A stretch of DNA of 64,000 nt from MPNO01 sp965205995 (GCA_965205995.1 OZ242200.1:2604001-2668000); one strand, 5' to 3'. Positions 26,589 through 35,851 are shown, counted from the stretch's first letter. Made by a program: numbers and translations. Notes: a model not told the origin generated them from the letters alone.

Positions 26589-27904
26589 CGCCCGTAGGTC
26601 AGGTTTTGCAGCCAGGAGACCGTGTCCGGAACGAACAGGACGATCATCAGGGCGATCAGGTCGCAGATCAGGAAGGGAAGCCCCGCCATGTAGATCTCGC
26701 GCATCCTGGTGTCGGGCGGCGCCACCCCCTTCATGACGAACAGGAGGATACCGAATGGCGGGGTGGTCAGCGCCATCTGCAGGTTGATCAGCATCAGCAC
26801 CCCGAACCAGATCGGGTCGTAGCCGAGCACCTTGATGATCGGGATGTAGAGGGGCAGCGTGATCATCATGATCGAGATCTGCTCCATGAACATCCCGAGC
26901 AGCAGCACCATGAGCTGCATGATGAGGATCAGCACAATGGGATGGACCGGAAGATCCGTCACCGCCGAGACCAACCCCCGCGAGGCGCCGGAAAAGGCCA
27001 GGATCTGGCTGAACCCGACCGCTCCCATCAGGATCGTCAGCGTGATGACCGACACTTGGACCGTGCCGGTCATCGCCTTCTTGATGACCTCCAGGTCGAG
27101 GCTCCTGTAGAGCGCGGCGACAATGAACGATCCGAAGCAGCCCAGCGCCGCCGCTTCGGTCGGCGTCGCCACCCCGACCACGATCACGCCGGTGACCAGG
27201 AAGACGATGATCCCGAGCGGCAGGATGTACTTGACGATGCCCCAGATGCGCTCCCTGAACGGAACCGGGGCGACCTCGTAGGACGGCGTCAGATCCGGCT
27301 GGAGCCGGCAGCGGATCAGGATATAGGCCAGATAAAGCCCAGCCATGATCAGCCCGGGTATGAGCGCGCCGATCAGGATCCGGCCGATCGAGAGTTGGCC
27401 GATCGCCGCCAGGATGACGGCGAGCCCGCTCGGCGGAACGATCATCGCCAGACCGCCGCTCGCCAGGATCGGCCCGATCGACATCGGCCGGCGGTAGCCG
27501 CGCCGTTCCATGTCGGGCAGCAGGATGGTGCCGAGCACCGCCGTGTTGGCGACCGTCGAGCCGCTCAGGCTGGAGAAGACGGTGCCGGAGACCACGGTGA
27601 GGATGCTGAGCCGGCCCGGCAGGCGCCCCAGAAGCTGATCGATCGCATCGATCGCCTTGAAGGCGACCTTGGAGTGCCACAGGATCTCGCCCATCAGCAC
27701 GAAGAGCGGGATCGGCAGCAGGGTGAAGCTGTGCACCGATTGGAACATGTTGCGGGAAAGCGAGTTGAAAGCCGTGCCGCCGCCCTGCAAATAGAGCACG
27801 CCCAGGATGTTGACCAGGACGAAGGCGAAGGCGACCGGCATTCCCTTGGCCAGCAGCAGCATCGCGCCGCCGAAGATCAGGAGCAGGAGAATCCACCACT
27901 CCAC
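26585..27904 (-). CDS. dctM: TRAP transporter large permease, DctM (system 2)
   Basis: 439-residue large TRAP permease. VFSSLSGSTVANTAVLGTILLPDMERRGY, MIVPPSGLAVILAAIGQLSIG and TPPFGILLFVMKG mark the family; about twelve helices. The GTG start at 27904 has GGAGGT upstream. It is the first gene of its operon and is followed by DctQ with a 4-bp overlap, then the frameshifted DctP. Solutes of such systems are organic acids or related anions; none is specified here. Confidence 0.93.
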   Translation of the reverse strand: MEWWILLLLIFGGAMLLLAKGMPVAFAFVLVNILGVLYLQGGGTAFNSLSRNMFQSVHSFTLLPIPLFVLMGEILWHSKVAFKAIDAIDQLLGRLPGRLSILTVVSGTVFSSLSGSTVANTAVLGTILLPDMERRGYRRPMSIGPILASGGLAMIVPPSGLAVILAAIGQLSIGRILIGALIPGLIMAGLYLAYILIRCRLQPDLTPSYEVAPVPFRERIWGIVKYILPLGIIVFLVTGVIVVGVATPTEAAALGCFGSFIVAALYRSLDLEVIKKAMTGTVQVSVITLTILMGAVGFSQILAFSGASRGLVSAVTDLPVHPIVLILIMQLMVLLLGMFMEQISIMMITLPLYIPIIKVLGYDPIWFGVLMLINLQMALTTPPFGILLFVMKGVAPPDTRMREIYMAGLPFLICDLIALMIVLFVPDTVSWLQNLTYGR

Positions 27905-28090
27905 GCCAAGTACCTCCGGTCACCCTCGGTCCGTGAGCGGGAATGATAGGGCGGTCGCGGCGTATCGACCAACCCCCTTTGCGTCTTGGCTTTATAGGCT
28001 GCGCCCGGTCGGGGCTGACGCCGGTGGAAATTCGTTCTGGTGGCGCTCGTGCCGAAAACGCAAACTGTGGCGGGCAACGAGGGGGGAACG

Positions 28091-28816
28091 ATGGCGCATC
28101 CAGTTGCGGTGGTCGTCGGCGCGGGCGATGCGACCGGCGGCGCGGTGGCGCGGCGTTTCGCGCGCGGCGGCTACGCCACCTGCCCGGTCCGGCGCAAGCG
28201 CGAGAACCTGGACGAGCTCGCGGCCCGGATCGAGGGCGAAGGCGGCGTCGTCCACCCGTTCGGCGTGGATGCGCGCAACGAGGATGCGGTGGTCGCGATG
28301 TTCGACGAGATCGAGGCCGATATCGGCCCGGTCGAGGTGGCGGTCTTCAATATCGGCGCCAACTCGCCCGGCAGCATCCTGGACGAGACCGCCCGGCGCT
28401 ATTTCAAGATGTGGGAGCTCTCCTGCTTCGCCGGGTTCCTCACCGGGCGCGAGGCGGCGCGCCGGATGATGCCGCGCGAACGCGGCACCATCGTCTTCAC
28501 CGGGGCGACCGCGAGCCTGCGCGGCCGCGCCCTGTTCGCCGGGTTCGCCGGCGCCAAGCACGCGCTCCGCGCGCTCGCCCAGAGCATGGCGCGCGAGCTC
28601 GCGCCCAGGAACATCCATGTCGCCCATGTCGTCGTCGACGGCGCGATCGACACCGAGTTCATCCGCTCCAACTTCCCCGACCGCTACGCCCTCAAGGAGC
28701 AGGACGGGATCGTCAACCCCGACCACATCGCGGAGATCTACTGGCAGCTCCACGTCCAGCCGCGCGATGCCTGGACCTTCGAGATGGATCTCAGACCCTG
28801 GATGGAACCCTGGTAG
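28091..28816 (+). CDS. SDR family oxidoreductase (Phe in place of the active-site Tyr)
   Basis: 241-residue short-chain dehydrogenase-like protein. VVVGAGDATGGAVARRF is the nucleotide-binding turn, FNIGANSPG replaces NNAG, and the catalytic YxxxK is F152-AGA-K156. The C-terminal half (SMARELAPRNIHVAHVVVDGAIDTEF) is strongly conserved in a group of proteins often annotated as SDRs of unknown activity. The ATG at 28091 follows GAGGGGGGAACG; an earlier in-frame ATG at 28040 has a poorer context. It is the first gene of a unit with an HCCA-isomerase-like and an alpha/beta hydrolase gene (15 and 20 bp gaps). Confidence 0.87.
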   Translation: MAHPVAVVVGAGDATGGAVARRFARGGYATCPVRRKRENLDELAARIEGEGGVVHPFGVDARNEDAVVAMFDEIEADIGPVEVAVFNIGANSPGSILDETARRYFKMWELSCFAGFLTGREAARRMMPRERGTIVFTGATASLRGRALFAGFAGAKHALRALAQSMARELAPRNIHVAHVVVDGAIDTEFIRSNFPDRYALKEQDGIVNPDHIAEIYWQLHVQPRDAWTFEMDLRPWMEPW

Positions 28817-28831
28817 GACCCTGGTTGGACA

Positions 28832-29443
28832 ATGACGGTAAAGGTTGAATTCCACTTCGATTTCGGCAGCCCCAACGCCTATCTCAGCCACTGCGTGATC
28901 CCCGGGATCGAGCGCCGCACCGGGGCGACATTCGCCTATGTGCCGATACTGCTGGGCGGCGTGTTCAAGCTCACCAACAACCGCCCGCCGATGGACCAGA
29001 CCGCGGGGGTGAAGAACAAGCCGGAATACGCGGCGCTGGAGACCGAGCGGTTCATCCGCCGCCACAAGATCGACAGATACAGCTGGAACCCGAACTTCCC
29101 GGTCAACACGCTGCGCATCATGCGGGGCGCCGTCGCGGCCGGGATGGACGGCTATCTCGACCGCTACGTGGCGGCCGTCTTCCGCCACATGTGGGAACAG
29201 CCCAAGAAAATGGACGAGCCGGAGATCATCGCCTCCGCCCTCGCCGAAGACGGGATCGACGGTGCGGCGCTGCTGGCCCGCATCGACGACCAGGCGGTCA
29301 AGGACCGGCTTCTCGCCAACACCGAGGCCTCGGTCGCGCGCGGCACCTTCGGCAGCCCGACCTTCTTCGTCGGCGCGGAAATCTTCTTCGGCAAGGACCG
29401 CCTCGGCGACGTCGAGGCCGAGATCGCCGAAGCGTCGCGCTAG
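28832..29443 (+). CDS. 2-hydroxychromene-2-carboxylate isomerase family protein (DsbA/kappa-GST fold)
   Basis: 203-residue thioredoxin-fold protein: VEFHFDFGSPNAYLSH at the N-terminus, with Ser in place of the redox Cys, and GTFGSPTFFVGAEIFFGKDRL near the C-terminus. This is the pattern of HCCA isomerase (NahD) and kappa-class GSTs. NahD uses glutathione in aromatic hydrocarbon breakdown. Association with a meta-cleavage-type hydrolase downstream supports a role in aromatic catabolism, though the isomerase substrate is not known. Confidence 0.92.
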   Translation: MTVKVEFHFDFGSPNAYLSHCVIPGIERRTGATFAYVPILLGGVFKLTNNRPPMDQTAGVKNKPEYAALETERFIRRHKIDRYSWNPNFPVNTLRIMRGAVAAGMDGYLDRYVAAVFRHMWEQPKKMDEPEIIASALAEDGIDGAALLARIDDQAVKDRLLANTEASVARGTFGSPTFFVGAEIFFGKDRLGDVEAEIAEASR

Positions 29444-29463
29444 ACGCGCCAGATAGGACCGGC

Positions 29464-30330
29464 ATGACCTACTGGACCGATCTCGGCGCCGTGCCGCACC
29501 GGCTGGACTGGTGCGACGCAGGCGGCGTGCCGACCCGCTTCGTCGAAGCCGGCGCCGGCGAACGCAGCGTCGTGTTCCTGCACGGGATAAACGGCCATCT
29601 GGAGGTGTTTCTGCGCAATTTCGCGGAACACGCCGCGGCGGGGCTTCGCGTCGTCGCGCTCGATCTGCTGGGGCACGGCTATTCCGGCAAGCCGGACCGC
29701 GCTTACGAGATCGACGACTATCTCGACCACCTGTCCGGCTTCCTCGAAGCGATGGGCATCGACCGGCTCAGCCTCGCCGGCACCTCCCTCGGCGGCTGGA
29801 TCGCCGCCCGCTTCGCGGCGCGCCATCCGGGGCGCATCGTCAGTCTCAGCCTGATCAGCTCGGGCGGGCTCACCTCCTATGGCGGGGTCATGGACCGGCT
29901 CCGGAGCCTCGGCAACGCCGCGATATCGGGCCGCGACGCGGTGCGCGAACGGCTTGCCTTCGTGATCAAGGACCCCGGCAACATCACCGACGAGCTGGTC
30001 GATGCGCGCTGGGCGATCTACCGCCGGCCCGACTACAAATCCGCGCTGCCGCGCATCATGTGCCTGCAGGACCCCGGGATCCGGGCGCGCAACCTGCTGA
30101 CCGAGCGGGAGCTGGCCGCGATCGACGCGCCGACGCTGGTGCTCTGGACCCGCGACGATCCGACGGCGACGGTCGAGGACGGCAGGCGCTACGCCGACGC
30201 CGTCCCCGGCGCGCGCTTCGAGCTGTTCGAGAACTCTTCCCACATGCCCCAGTTCGAAGAGCCGGAACGCTTCGACCGCCTCCACGTTCCGTTTCTGCTC
30301 TCCGGCTGGGACGCGGTGTCGCGAGCCTGA
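29464..30330 (+). CDS. Alpha/beta hydrolase (meta-cleavage-product hydrolase-like)
   Basis: 288-residue serine hydrolase with an intact triad: the nucleophile elbow is GTSLGG, the acid is in VLWTRDDPT and the His is in NSSHMPQFEEP. The oxyanion segment is VVFLHGINGHLEVF. Overall it resembles BphD/HsaD-type carbon-carbon hydrolases that act after extradiol ring cleavage, although ester hydrolases share the fold. The start at 29464 is 20 bp after the isomerase-like gene. An extradiol-type dioxygenase occurs at 58.5 kb in this window, but a direct link is not shown. Confidence 0.88.
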   Translation: MTYWTDLGAVPHRLDWCDAGGVPTRFVEAGAGERSVVFLHGINGHLEVFLRNFAEHAAAGLRVVALDLLGHGYSGKPDRAYEIDDYLDHLSGFLEAMGIDRLSLAGTSLGGWIAARFAARHPGRIVSLSLISSGGLTSYGGVMDRLRSLGNAAISGRDAVRERLAFVIKDPGNITDELVDARWAIYRRPDYKSALPRIMCLQDPGIRARNLLTERELAAIDAPTLVLWTRDDPTATVEDGRRYADAVPGARFELFENSSHMPQFEEPERFDRLHVPFLLSGWDAVSRA

Positions 30331-30337
30331 CCGGCCG

Positions 30338-31828
30338 GTGGCGCTCCCGGAAAGCATAGTGTCGCGCCCAGGCCATGCGGTGGCGGCGCTATGCGCGGCG
30401 CAGGCGATCGTCTGGACCCTTGCCCCGGCCCTGACCCACGCCGCACCGCCGCTCGACGTGGTCGAGATGCTGGTCTGGGGCCGCGAAGGGGTGGTCGCGA
30501 CCTTCAAGCACCCGAACCTGCCCGGGCTGCTGCTGGAGGCGGTCCGGCGGCTTTCCTTCGGCGCTTTCTGGCCGGTCTACGCGCTGGCCCAGCTCTGCGT
30601 CATCGCGACCTTCGCCGCGGTCTATCTGATCGGCCGCGACATGCTGACGCCGGCCCGGGCATTGGCGGGAACGGCGTTGCTGACCGGAATCTTCTACTAC
30701 TCCTGGCCAACGCCGGAACTGAACCACAATTTGGTGCAGATGCCGCTCTGGGCATGGACCTGTCTGGCGCTCTGGCGCGCGGCGGAGAGCGGCCGCCTGT
30801 TCTGGTGGGTTCTGCTGGGTCTCTTCGCCGGGCTGTCGCTCTGGGCCAAATATTCTTCCGGCCTGCTGCTCGCGGCGGCGGCCGTCTGGATATTGTGGGA
30901 TGCGCGCGCCCGCTCGCATCTTGCCGGGCCGGGGCCGTGGGCCGCGCTGGCGATTTTCGCCGTCGTCTCCGCGCCGCAGGCCCATTTCCTGATCCGCACC
31001 GGCTTCCTGCCGCTCGAATACGCGGCGGCACGGGCAGGCGCCGCCGGGGGGCCGGGCCCGTTCCTTCTCGCCCAGCTCGCGGACCACGCGGTGTTTCTGG
31101 CGATCGCCCTGATTGCGGGGCTGTTCGGCGCCGGCGCCGTTCTCCTGCGGGCGGAAGAAGCCCGCGCGCGGCGGTTCCTTCTCGTCATGGGGCTTCTGCC
31201 GGTTCTGCTGGTCGTCCTGATGGCCGGCGCAAGCGGCATGGGGCTGCGGGACATGTGGGGAATGCCGATGTTCAACCTCTCGGGCCTGTTGCTGCTGGCG
31301 CTGTTTCCGGGGCGTCTCGACGGACGCCGGCTCGCCCGGATTGTCCTGATGGCGGCGGGTTTGGTGGCGACGATACCGGCCGCCTATGCCGCGTCCGTCC
31401 TGTTCCGTCCGGCGCTCTCCGACAAGCCCTCGCGGGCCGTCTGGCCGCAGCAGGAAATTGCCTCGCGACTGCTGCGAGCCTATGCAAGCGAGACCGGCGC
31501 GATGCCGCGGATTGTCGCGGGACCGGTCTGGGAAGCCGGTCTGGTCGCGCTAGCGGCGCCCGGCACGCCTTCGGTCTCGATCGACGCCGATGAGCGGAAG
31601 TCGCCATGGGTCTCGGCGCGGGATATCGCGGAGAAGGGCGCGCTCGCGCTGTGGCCGACGCGGAACGGGCCGGGCCCTGCCCTGGCCGCGTTGACCGCCG
31701 GGCGCGAGCTGCGCCACGAAACCTTCCGGTGGAGCGACTCCCCGACCGCGCGCGCGATCCGGATTACCTGGACCGCTATCCCCCCGGTTGCTCGCGGAAC
31801 ACGAAAAAGCGGTTCAGCAGATAGGTAA
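30338..31828 (+). CDS. GT39-like membrane glycosyltransferase
   Basis: 496-residue polytopic protein, about eleven hydrophobic segments, of the ArnT/PMT-like GT-C superfamily. The first loop has the acidic motif region LDVVEMLVWG followed by HPNLPGLLLEA, and TPELNHNLVQMPLWAWT matches the second loop. Such enzymes transfer sugars from polyprenyl phosphate on the outer face of the membrane. It starts with GTG 7 bp after the hydrolase but is probably functionally tied to the convergent minus-strand GtrA/GT2/epimerase genes, with whose end it overlaps (31776-31828). Confidence 0.8.
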   Translation: MALPESIVSRPGHAVAALCAAQAIVWTLAPALTHAAPPLDVVEMLVWGREGVVATFKHPNLPGLLLEAVRRLSFGAFWPVYALAQLCVIATFAAVYLIGRDMLTPARALAGTALLTGIFYYSWPTPELNHNLVQMPLWAWTCLALWRAAESGRLFWWVLLGLFAGLSLWAKYSSGLLLAAAAVWILWDARARSHLAGPGPWAALAIFAVVSAPQAHFLIRTGFLPLEYAAARAGAAGGPGPFLLAQLADHAVFLAIALIAGLFGAGAVLLRAEEARARRFLLVMGLLPVLLVVLMAGASGMGLRDMWGMPMFNLSGLLLLALFPGRLDGRRLARIVLMAAGLVATIPAAYAASVLFRPALSDKPSRAVWPQQEIASRLLRAYASETGAMPRIVAGPVWEAGLVALAAPGTPSVSIDADERKSPWVSARDIAEKGALALWPTRNGPGPALAALTAGRELRHETFRWSDSPTARAIRITWTAIPPVARGTRKSGSADR

Positions 31829-32171
31829 GGATTGCCGCCGCAGCGGTGAACAGCACGAAGCCCAGCCGGTAGTCCAGCCCCCCGAAATCCGCCCACAGCG
31901 CCATCGCACCGCCATGCAGCGCGACGATCGCCGCGTAGCAGACGAGGAAGCGAACCCCCGCCCGGCGATGCGGCGCGCGGCTCCTGAGCACGAAACTGCG
32001 GTTGCCGGCGTAGGAAACCGCGATACCGCAGACGGCGGCGAGCGTATTGGCGACCGCCGCCGAACCCATGCCGGCGCCTTCCACCAGCCCCGCGAGCACA
32101 GCGTAGTGAACCGCCGTCGCGAACAGGCCGTTGAGCCCGAAGCGGAAGACCCGGCCCGCCTCCTCACGCAT
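31776..32171 (-). CDS. gtrA: GtrA family protein (polyprenyl-linked sugar flippase-like)
   Basis: 131-residue four-helix membrane protein of the GtrA family: FGLNGLFATAVHYAVLAGL, NTLAAVCGIAVSYAGNRSFVLR, and the C-terminal LTYLLNRFFVFRE. GtrA proteins are thought to flip polyprenyl-phosphate-linked sugars across the inner membrane. The gene overlaps the end of the GT2 gene by 8 bp (same strand) and the 3' end of the convergent GT39-like gene by 53 bp. Confidence 0.92.
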   Translation of the reverse strand: MREEAGRVFRFGLNGLFATAVHYAVLAGLVEGAGMGSAAVANTLAAVCGIAVSYAGNRSFVLRSRAPHRRAGVRFLVCYAAIVALHGGAMALWADFGGLDYRLGFVLFTAAAAILTYLLNRFFVFREQPGG

Positions 32172-33132
32172 CGGCCGGGTCGTCGAGCCCGGTCGTCTCC
32201 GTCTCCAGGATCAGCGAGGCGGCCGCCGCGTGGAGATCGGCAGGCGAACGATAGCCGAGCGCGTTCATGATCAGCGCGACCAGGCTGAAGATCGCGGTCT
32301 GAAGAAACACCATGACCAGAAAGCCGGTCACGAAGGTCAGCCAGCCGGGCGACGTCTGACCGGCAAGCTTCAAGGCCAGACCGGCGAGGAAGACAAGCAC
32401 GCCCGATACCGCCGCCCCGACACAGACGACGCCCATCCTGGTCAGAACCGCATCGTCGAACACCGCGACCGCCCGGATGCCATGCAGCGCCAGGTCGTAG
32501 AAGTTCATCCGCGACCGGCCATCGTAGCGCGTGCCGCGGTCGCAGGGAATTTCCTGCCGTCGCAGCCGCGACTTGATGAGCGCCGCGGCGAGATGGATCC
32601 GCGTCTCCTGCATGGCCGTCAGGCGCAGCAGCGCCTGCCGCTGGAGAGCGCAGAAATTGCCGAAGCGGATCTCACGGCCCGTCAACAGGCCGAAAAAGAT
32701 GCGGTAGAGCCTGTAGAAGATCTGAAACGGCAGGGGTTCGGTCCGCCGCCCCCGCCGCGCGACGGATGCATCGCAACCCGATCCGGCCGCGGCGATGAGG
32801 CGGGGCACGTCTTCCGGCCGGTCCTCGCCGTCGCTGTCCATCACCACCGCGCCCGCGTAGCGCGGCTCCGACGCCGCCACGGTCAGGCCGACCCAGATCG
32901 CCATCTGGTGCCCGCTATTGCGCCTCAGGCGAACGATCCTGCCGGCCAGCCCCGCATCGCGCAGGGCATCGATCGCCGGCGGTGCGTCGATCGTTCCATC
33001 GTCCACCGCGAGCACTTCCAGCGTGGCCCCCGCTTCGATGCGCGCCAGGTCGCGGCACAGCGAGGCAAAGGATTCGCCGTCTTCGAAGACCGGGGTGACA
33101 ACCGCCCAGACAGCCTCACGGCCGGGCGACAT
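32164..33132 (-). CDS. GT2 glycosyltransferase, GtrB/DPM1-like
   Basis: 322-residue family 2 glycosyltransferase. VVTPVFEDGESFASLC opens the fold, the nucleotide-binding acidic motif is DSDGEDRPEDVP, and two C-terminal hydrophobic helices (about residues 225-290) anchor it in the membrane. This matches GtrB-type enzymes that load a sugar onto undecaprenyl phosphate. The ATG at 33132 overlaps the 3' end of the epimerase gene by 17 bp. Together with GtrA and the GT39-like protein it makes a three-part Gtr-type set. Confidence 0.88.
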   Translation of the reverse strand: MSPGREAVWAVVTPVFEDGESFASLCRDLARIEAGATLEVLAVDDGTIDAPPAIDALRDAGLAGRIVRLRRNSGHQMAIWVGLTVAASEPRYAGAVVMDSDGEDRPEDVPRLIAAAGSGCDASVARRGRRTEPLPFQIFYRLYRIFFGLLTGREIRFGNFCALQRQALLRLTAMQETRIHLAAALIKSRLRRQEIPCDRGTRYDGRSRMNFYDLALHGIRAVAVFDDAVLTRMGVVCVGAAVSGVLVFLAGLALKLAGQTSPGWLTFVTGFLVMVFLQTAIFSLVALIMNALGYRSPADLHAAAASLILETETTGLDDPADA

Positions 33133-34099
33133 CGATCCGGTCTTCCGGGACGGTGCGAAGCAGCTCGCGAAACCAGGCGATCGTGGCGCCGAGACCGCTC
33201 TCCAGATCGGTGGAGGGCGACCAGTGGAGCAGGCCGGCGGCCCGCGAGATATCCGGGCGGCGACGCGCCGGGTCATCCGCTTCCAGCGGCACGAAAACGG
33301 TGGACGACCGGCTGCCGCAGAGCCGCGCCACCGTCTCCGCCAGCGCAGCGATGGTAATCTCTTGGGGATTGCCGAGATTGACCGGCCCCGGCGGCGCCTC
33401 CTGCAGGGTCATATAGGCCAGCAGGCCGTCCACCAGGTCGTCGACATAGCAGAACGAGCGGGTCTGTGTGCCGTTGCCGGCGACCGTGATCGGCCGGTCG
33501 AGCAGGGCCTGGACGACGAAATTGGATACCACCCGCCCGTCCGACGGGTACATGCGCGGGCCGTAAGTGTTGAAAATGCGCGCCACCCGGATGTCGACGC
33601 CGTGCTGGCGGTGATAGTCGAAGAACAGCGTCTCGGCGCAGCGCTTGCCTTCGTCGTAGCACGCGCGCGGGCCGATCGGGTTCACATTGCCCCAGTCGTC
33701 CTCCTTCTGCGGATGCGACACCGGATCGCCATATACCTCGCTGGTCGAGGCCTGGAGTATGCGCGCGCCGCAGCGCCGCGCGAGCTCCAGCATGTTGATC
33801 GCCCCGTGCACCGAGGTCTTCACGGTCTGTACGGGATCGTATTTGTAATGCACCGGGCTCGCCGGGCAGGCGAGGTTGAAGATGCGATCCACCTCGAGGC
33901 TCAGCGGTTCCGTCACATCGTGGCGGATGAACTCGAAATTCGCCGCGCCCAGGAGATGGGCGATATTCGCCTTGGTGCCGGTGAACATGTTGTCGAGGCA
34001 GATGACATCGCAGCCACCGGCCATCAGCCGCTCGCAGAGATGCGACCCGATGAAGCCGGCCCCCCCGGTAACGAGGACACGTTCGGTGTAGTGCTTCAT
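33116..34099 (-). CDS. uxs: UDP-glucuronate decarboxylase (UDP-xylose synthase)-like, SDR extended
   Basis: 327-residue extended SDR. The cofactor motif is TGGAGFIGSHL at the N-terminus, the YxxxK is in RACYDEGKR and TSEVYGDP holds the Ser/Thr. The segments LACPASPVHYKYDPVQT and YGPRMYPSDGRVVSNF are hallmarks of UDP-glucuronate decarboxylases, which make UDP-xylose. The ATG at 34099 is chosen because it places TGGAGF at residue 11, and it leads the minus-strand glycan unit with GT2 and GtrA. Confidence 0.9.
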   Translation of the reverse strand: MKHYTERVLVTGGAGFIGSHLCERLMAGGCDVICLDNMFTGTKANIAHLLGAANFEFIRHDVTEPLSLEVDRIFNLACPASPVHYKYDPVQTVKTSVHGAINMLELARRCGARILQASTSEVYGDPVSHPQKEDDWGNVNPIGPRACYDEGKRCAETLFFDYHRQHGVDIRVARIFNTYGPRMYPSDGRVVSNFVVQALLDRPITVAGNGTQTRSFCYVDDLVDGLLAYMTLQEAPPGPVNLGNPQEITIAALAETVARLCGSRSSTVFVPLEADDPARRRPDISRAAGLLHWSPSTDLESGLGATIAWFRELLRTVPEDRIDVARP

Positions 34100-34149
34100 C
34101 CCTGGGCTACCGGCCGGTCGCTCCCGCCGCGCCCCTATTGTAGCGCCGC

Positions 34150-35667
34150 CTAGGGCGCGTCCCCGCCGTCGAGCAGATAGCCGAACTTCTCCCGCGCCCT
34201 GCGCGCGACCTCCTGGGTCGGCGCGTTGACCGGCGGGAACGAGTCCTTCCAGTGGAACGGCCGGCAGGCGTCGATGATCGCCCGGCTGTTGGTCATGTTG
34301 CCCCTGGCCTTTTCCTCGGGCGGGATGCGCGGATCGAGCGGGGTCGACCAGGCGTCCTTGATGATGTCGATCGAGCTCGCCGGGTCCGACCGGGTGATCA
34401 TCGCCCAGGTCATCTCCTCGAGGTTGGAGATGTCGACATCCTCGTCGGTGACGACGACGTATTTGCCGGCATAGGCGCCGACATGGCACATCGCGGCGAC
34501 GTGGCCGGCCTGCTTGGCGTGGCCGGGGTAGCGCTGCTTGATGGCCACCGCGAGCAGCATGCGGCTGTTGCCGACCTCATGCGCCCAGGCGGCCTGCACG
34601 TCGGGCACGCCCGCCTTCTCGATCGCGTCGCGCAGCATCGCCGAGCGGGTGACCGCGCGGTAGCGGCACATCTCGTCCGGCGGGCGCTGCGGCGGGCAGC
34701 CGAGGATGATCGGGTTGTTGCGGTGGTAGACCGCCTTGACATGCATCACCGGCTCGTCGCGCATGTCGGAGCCGTAATAGCCGGTCCACTCGCCGAACGG
34801 CCCCTCGGGGCGGCGCTCACGGGGATCGACGAACCCCTCCAGCACGATCTCGGCGTCGGCCGGGAACGGGATGCCGGTATGCCGGCCTTTGATCACCTTT
34901 AGCGGCTCGTCCCGCATGGCGCCGACGATGTCGTATTCGCAGACCCCGGGGGGCATCTCGGTGCAGGCGGTGAGGAACGTCATCGGGTCGCCGCCGACCA
35001 CGACCACCGTCGGCATCGCCTCGCCGCGCGCGAGATATTTGTCGCGATGCACCCTTCCGTGCTTGCCGGGCGAGATGTAGTAGCCGACGGTCTTCTCGTC
35101 CTGCACCATCACCCGGTAGGTGCCGAGATTCATCCAGCCCGAATCGGGGTCGACGGTGACGTCGTAGCTGCCGGTACCGATATAGTGGCCGCCGTCGTCG
35201 GGATGCCAGAACGGCGCCGGGAAACGGCTCAGATCGACATCGTCGCCCTCGAACACGTTCTCGGTGACCGGCCCGTCCGCGACCTCGACATAGGGGATCG
35301 GGGTCATGTTCTTGAGCTGGGCGTCGTAATAGGCCTGGCTGAGCTCGATCTTGGAGAGGTCGGTGGGAAAGCCCAAGGTCATGTTCTTGCGCTTGCCGCC
35401 GAAGAAATTGACCAGCACGCGATAGCCCGGCTCGTGGCCCGGAATCTCGTCGAAGACGACGCAGTTGGCCTCGTCGGAATGCATCACCAGCTCGGCCGCC
35501 TGGCCGATGTCGGCGTCCTTGCCGAGCCCCTTGGCGATTGTGACCTCGCCGAGCCTTTCGGCCTCCGCCAGCCATTCGCGCAGATCGGCGTAAGGCAGAA
35601 CCGCCCGCAGATTGGCCCCGGCTTTCGCCGGCGCCTCGGTTACCGCGTCGCGCGCAGTCTTGGCCAT
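34150..35667 (-). CDS. UbiD family decarboxylase (copy 2)
   Basis: 505-residue UbiD-family protein, with a longer N-terminus than copy 1. EGPFGEWTGYYGSDMRDEP carries the active-site glutamate region near residues 285-295. SPGKHGRVHRDKYLARGEAMP and VVVTDEDVDISNLEEMTWAM are also standard. The ATG at 35667 (MAKTARD) is preferred because GAGGAG sits at the right distance before it; a GTG 21 bases upstream would put this site inside the protein. It stands alone. No prFMN-making UbiX is nearby. Confidence 0.92.
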   Translation of the reverse strand: MAKTARDAVTEAPAKAGANLRAVLPYADLREWLAEAERLGEVTIAKGLGKDADIGQAAELVMHSDEANCVVFDEIPGHEPGYRVLVNFFGGKRKNMTLGFPTDLSKIELSQAYYDAQLKNMTPIPYVEVADGPVTENVFEGDDVDLSRFPAPFWHPDDGGHYIGTGSYDVTVDPDSGWMNLGTYRVMVQDEKTVGYYISPGKHGRVHRDKYLARGEAMPTVVVVGGDPMTFLTACTEMPPGVCEYDIVGAMRDEPLKVIKGRHTGIPFPADAEIVLEGFVDPRERRPEGPFGEWTGYYGSDMRDEPVMHVKAVYHRNNPIILGCPPQRPPDEMCRYRAVTRSAMLRDAIEKAGVPDVQAAWAHEVGNSRMLLAVAIKQRYPGHAKQAGHVAAMCHVGAYAGKYVVVTDEDVDISNLEEMTWAMITRSDPASSIDIIKDAWSTPLDPRIPPEEKARGNMTNSRAIIDACRPFHWKDSFPPVNAPTQEVARRAREKFGYLLDGGDAP

Positions 35668-35737
35668 GTCCGGCTCCTCGGATGTCACGGGATTGAAGGG
35701 TTTATAGGCGCGCCGGGGGGTGCCGGCAAGCGACGGG

Positions 35738-35851
35738 GCGTCCCTCGATACGCGGCTTCGCCGCTACTCGGGATGAGGGAGGTTTTTTGCCCGCTCACAA
35801 CCCATCCCTCATCCTGAGTAGCCCGCCGGAGGCGGGCGTATCGAAGGACGC
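35738..35851. repeat. Inverted-pair intergenic palindromic repeat, copy A
   Basis: A 114-bp element made of two inverted, related arms: the left arm begins TCCCTCGATACGCGGC and ends in GGGATGAGGGA, the right arm begins TCCCTCATCCTGAG and ends in GTATCGAAGGACG. It can fold into a long stem-loop. Two further copies lie at 52872-52974 and 59544-59636. Short palindromic repeats of this TTCGATACG...CTACTCAGGATGAGG style are widespread in alphaproteobacterial chromosomes and behave like REP/BIME elements. It fills most of the gap between the UbiD and phosphorylase genes. Confidence 0.85.

Noticed and set aside
35738..35851. CRISPR-like array or insertion sequence ends in the repeat copies
   Set aside because: Only one inverted pair per site with no regular spacers, no transposase and no target-site duplication visible; REP-like element fits better.
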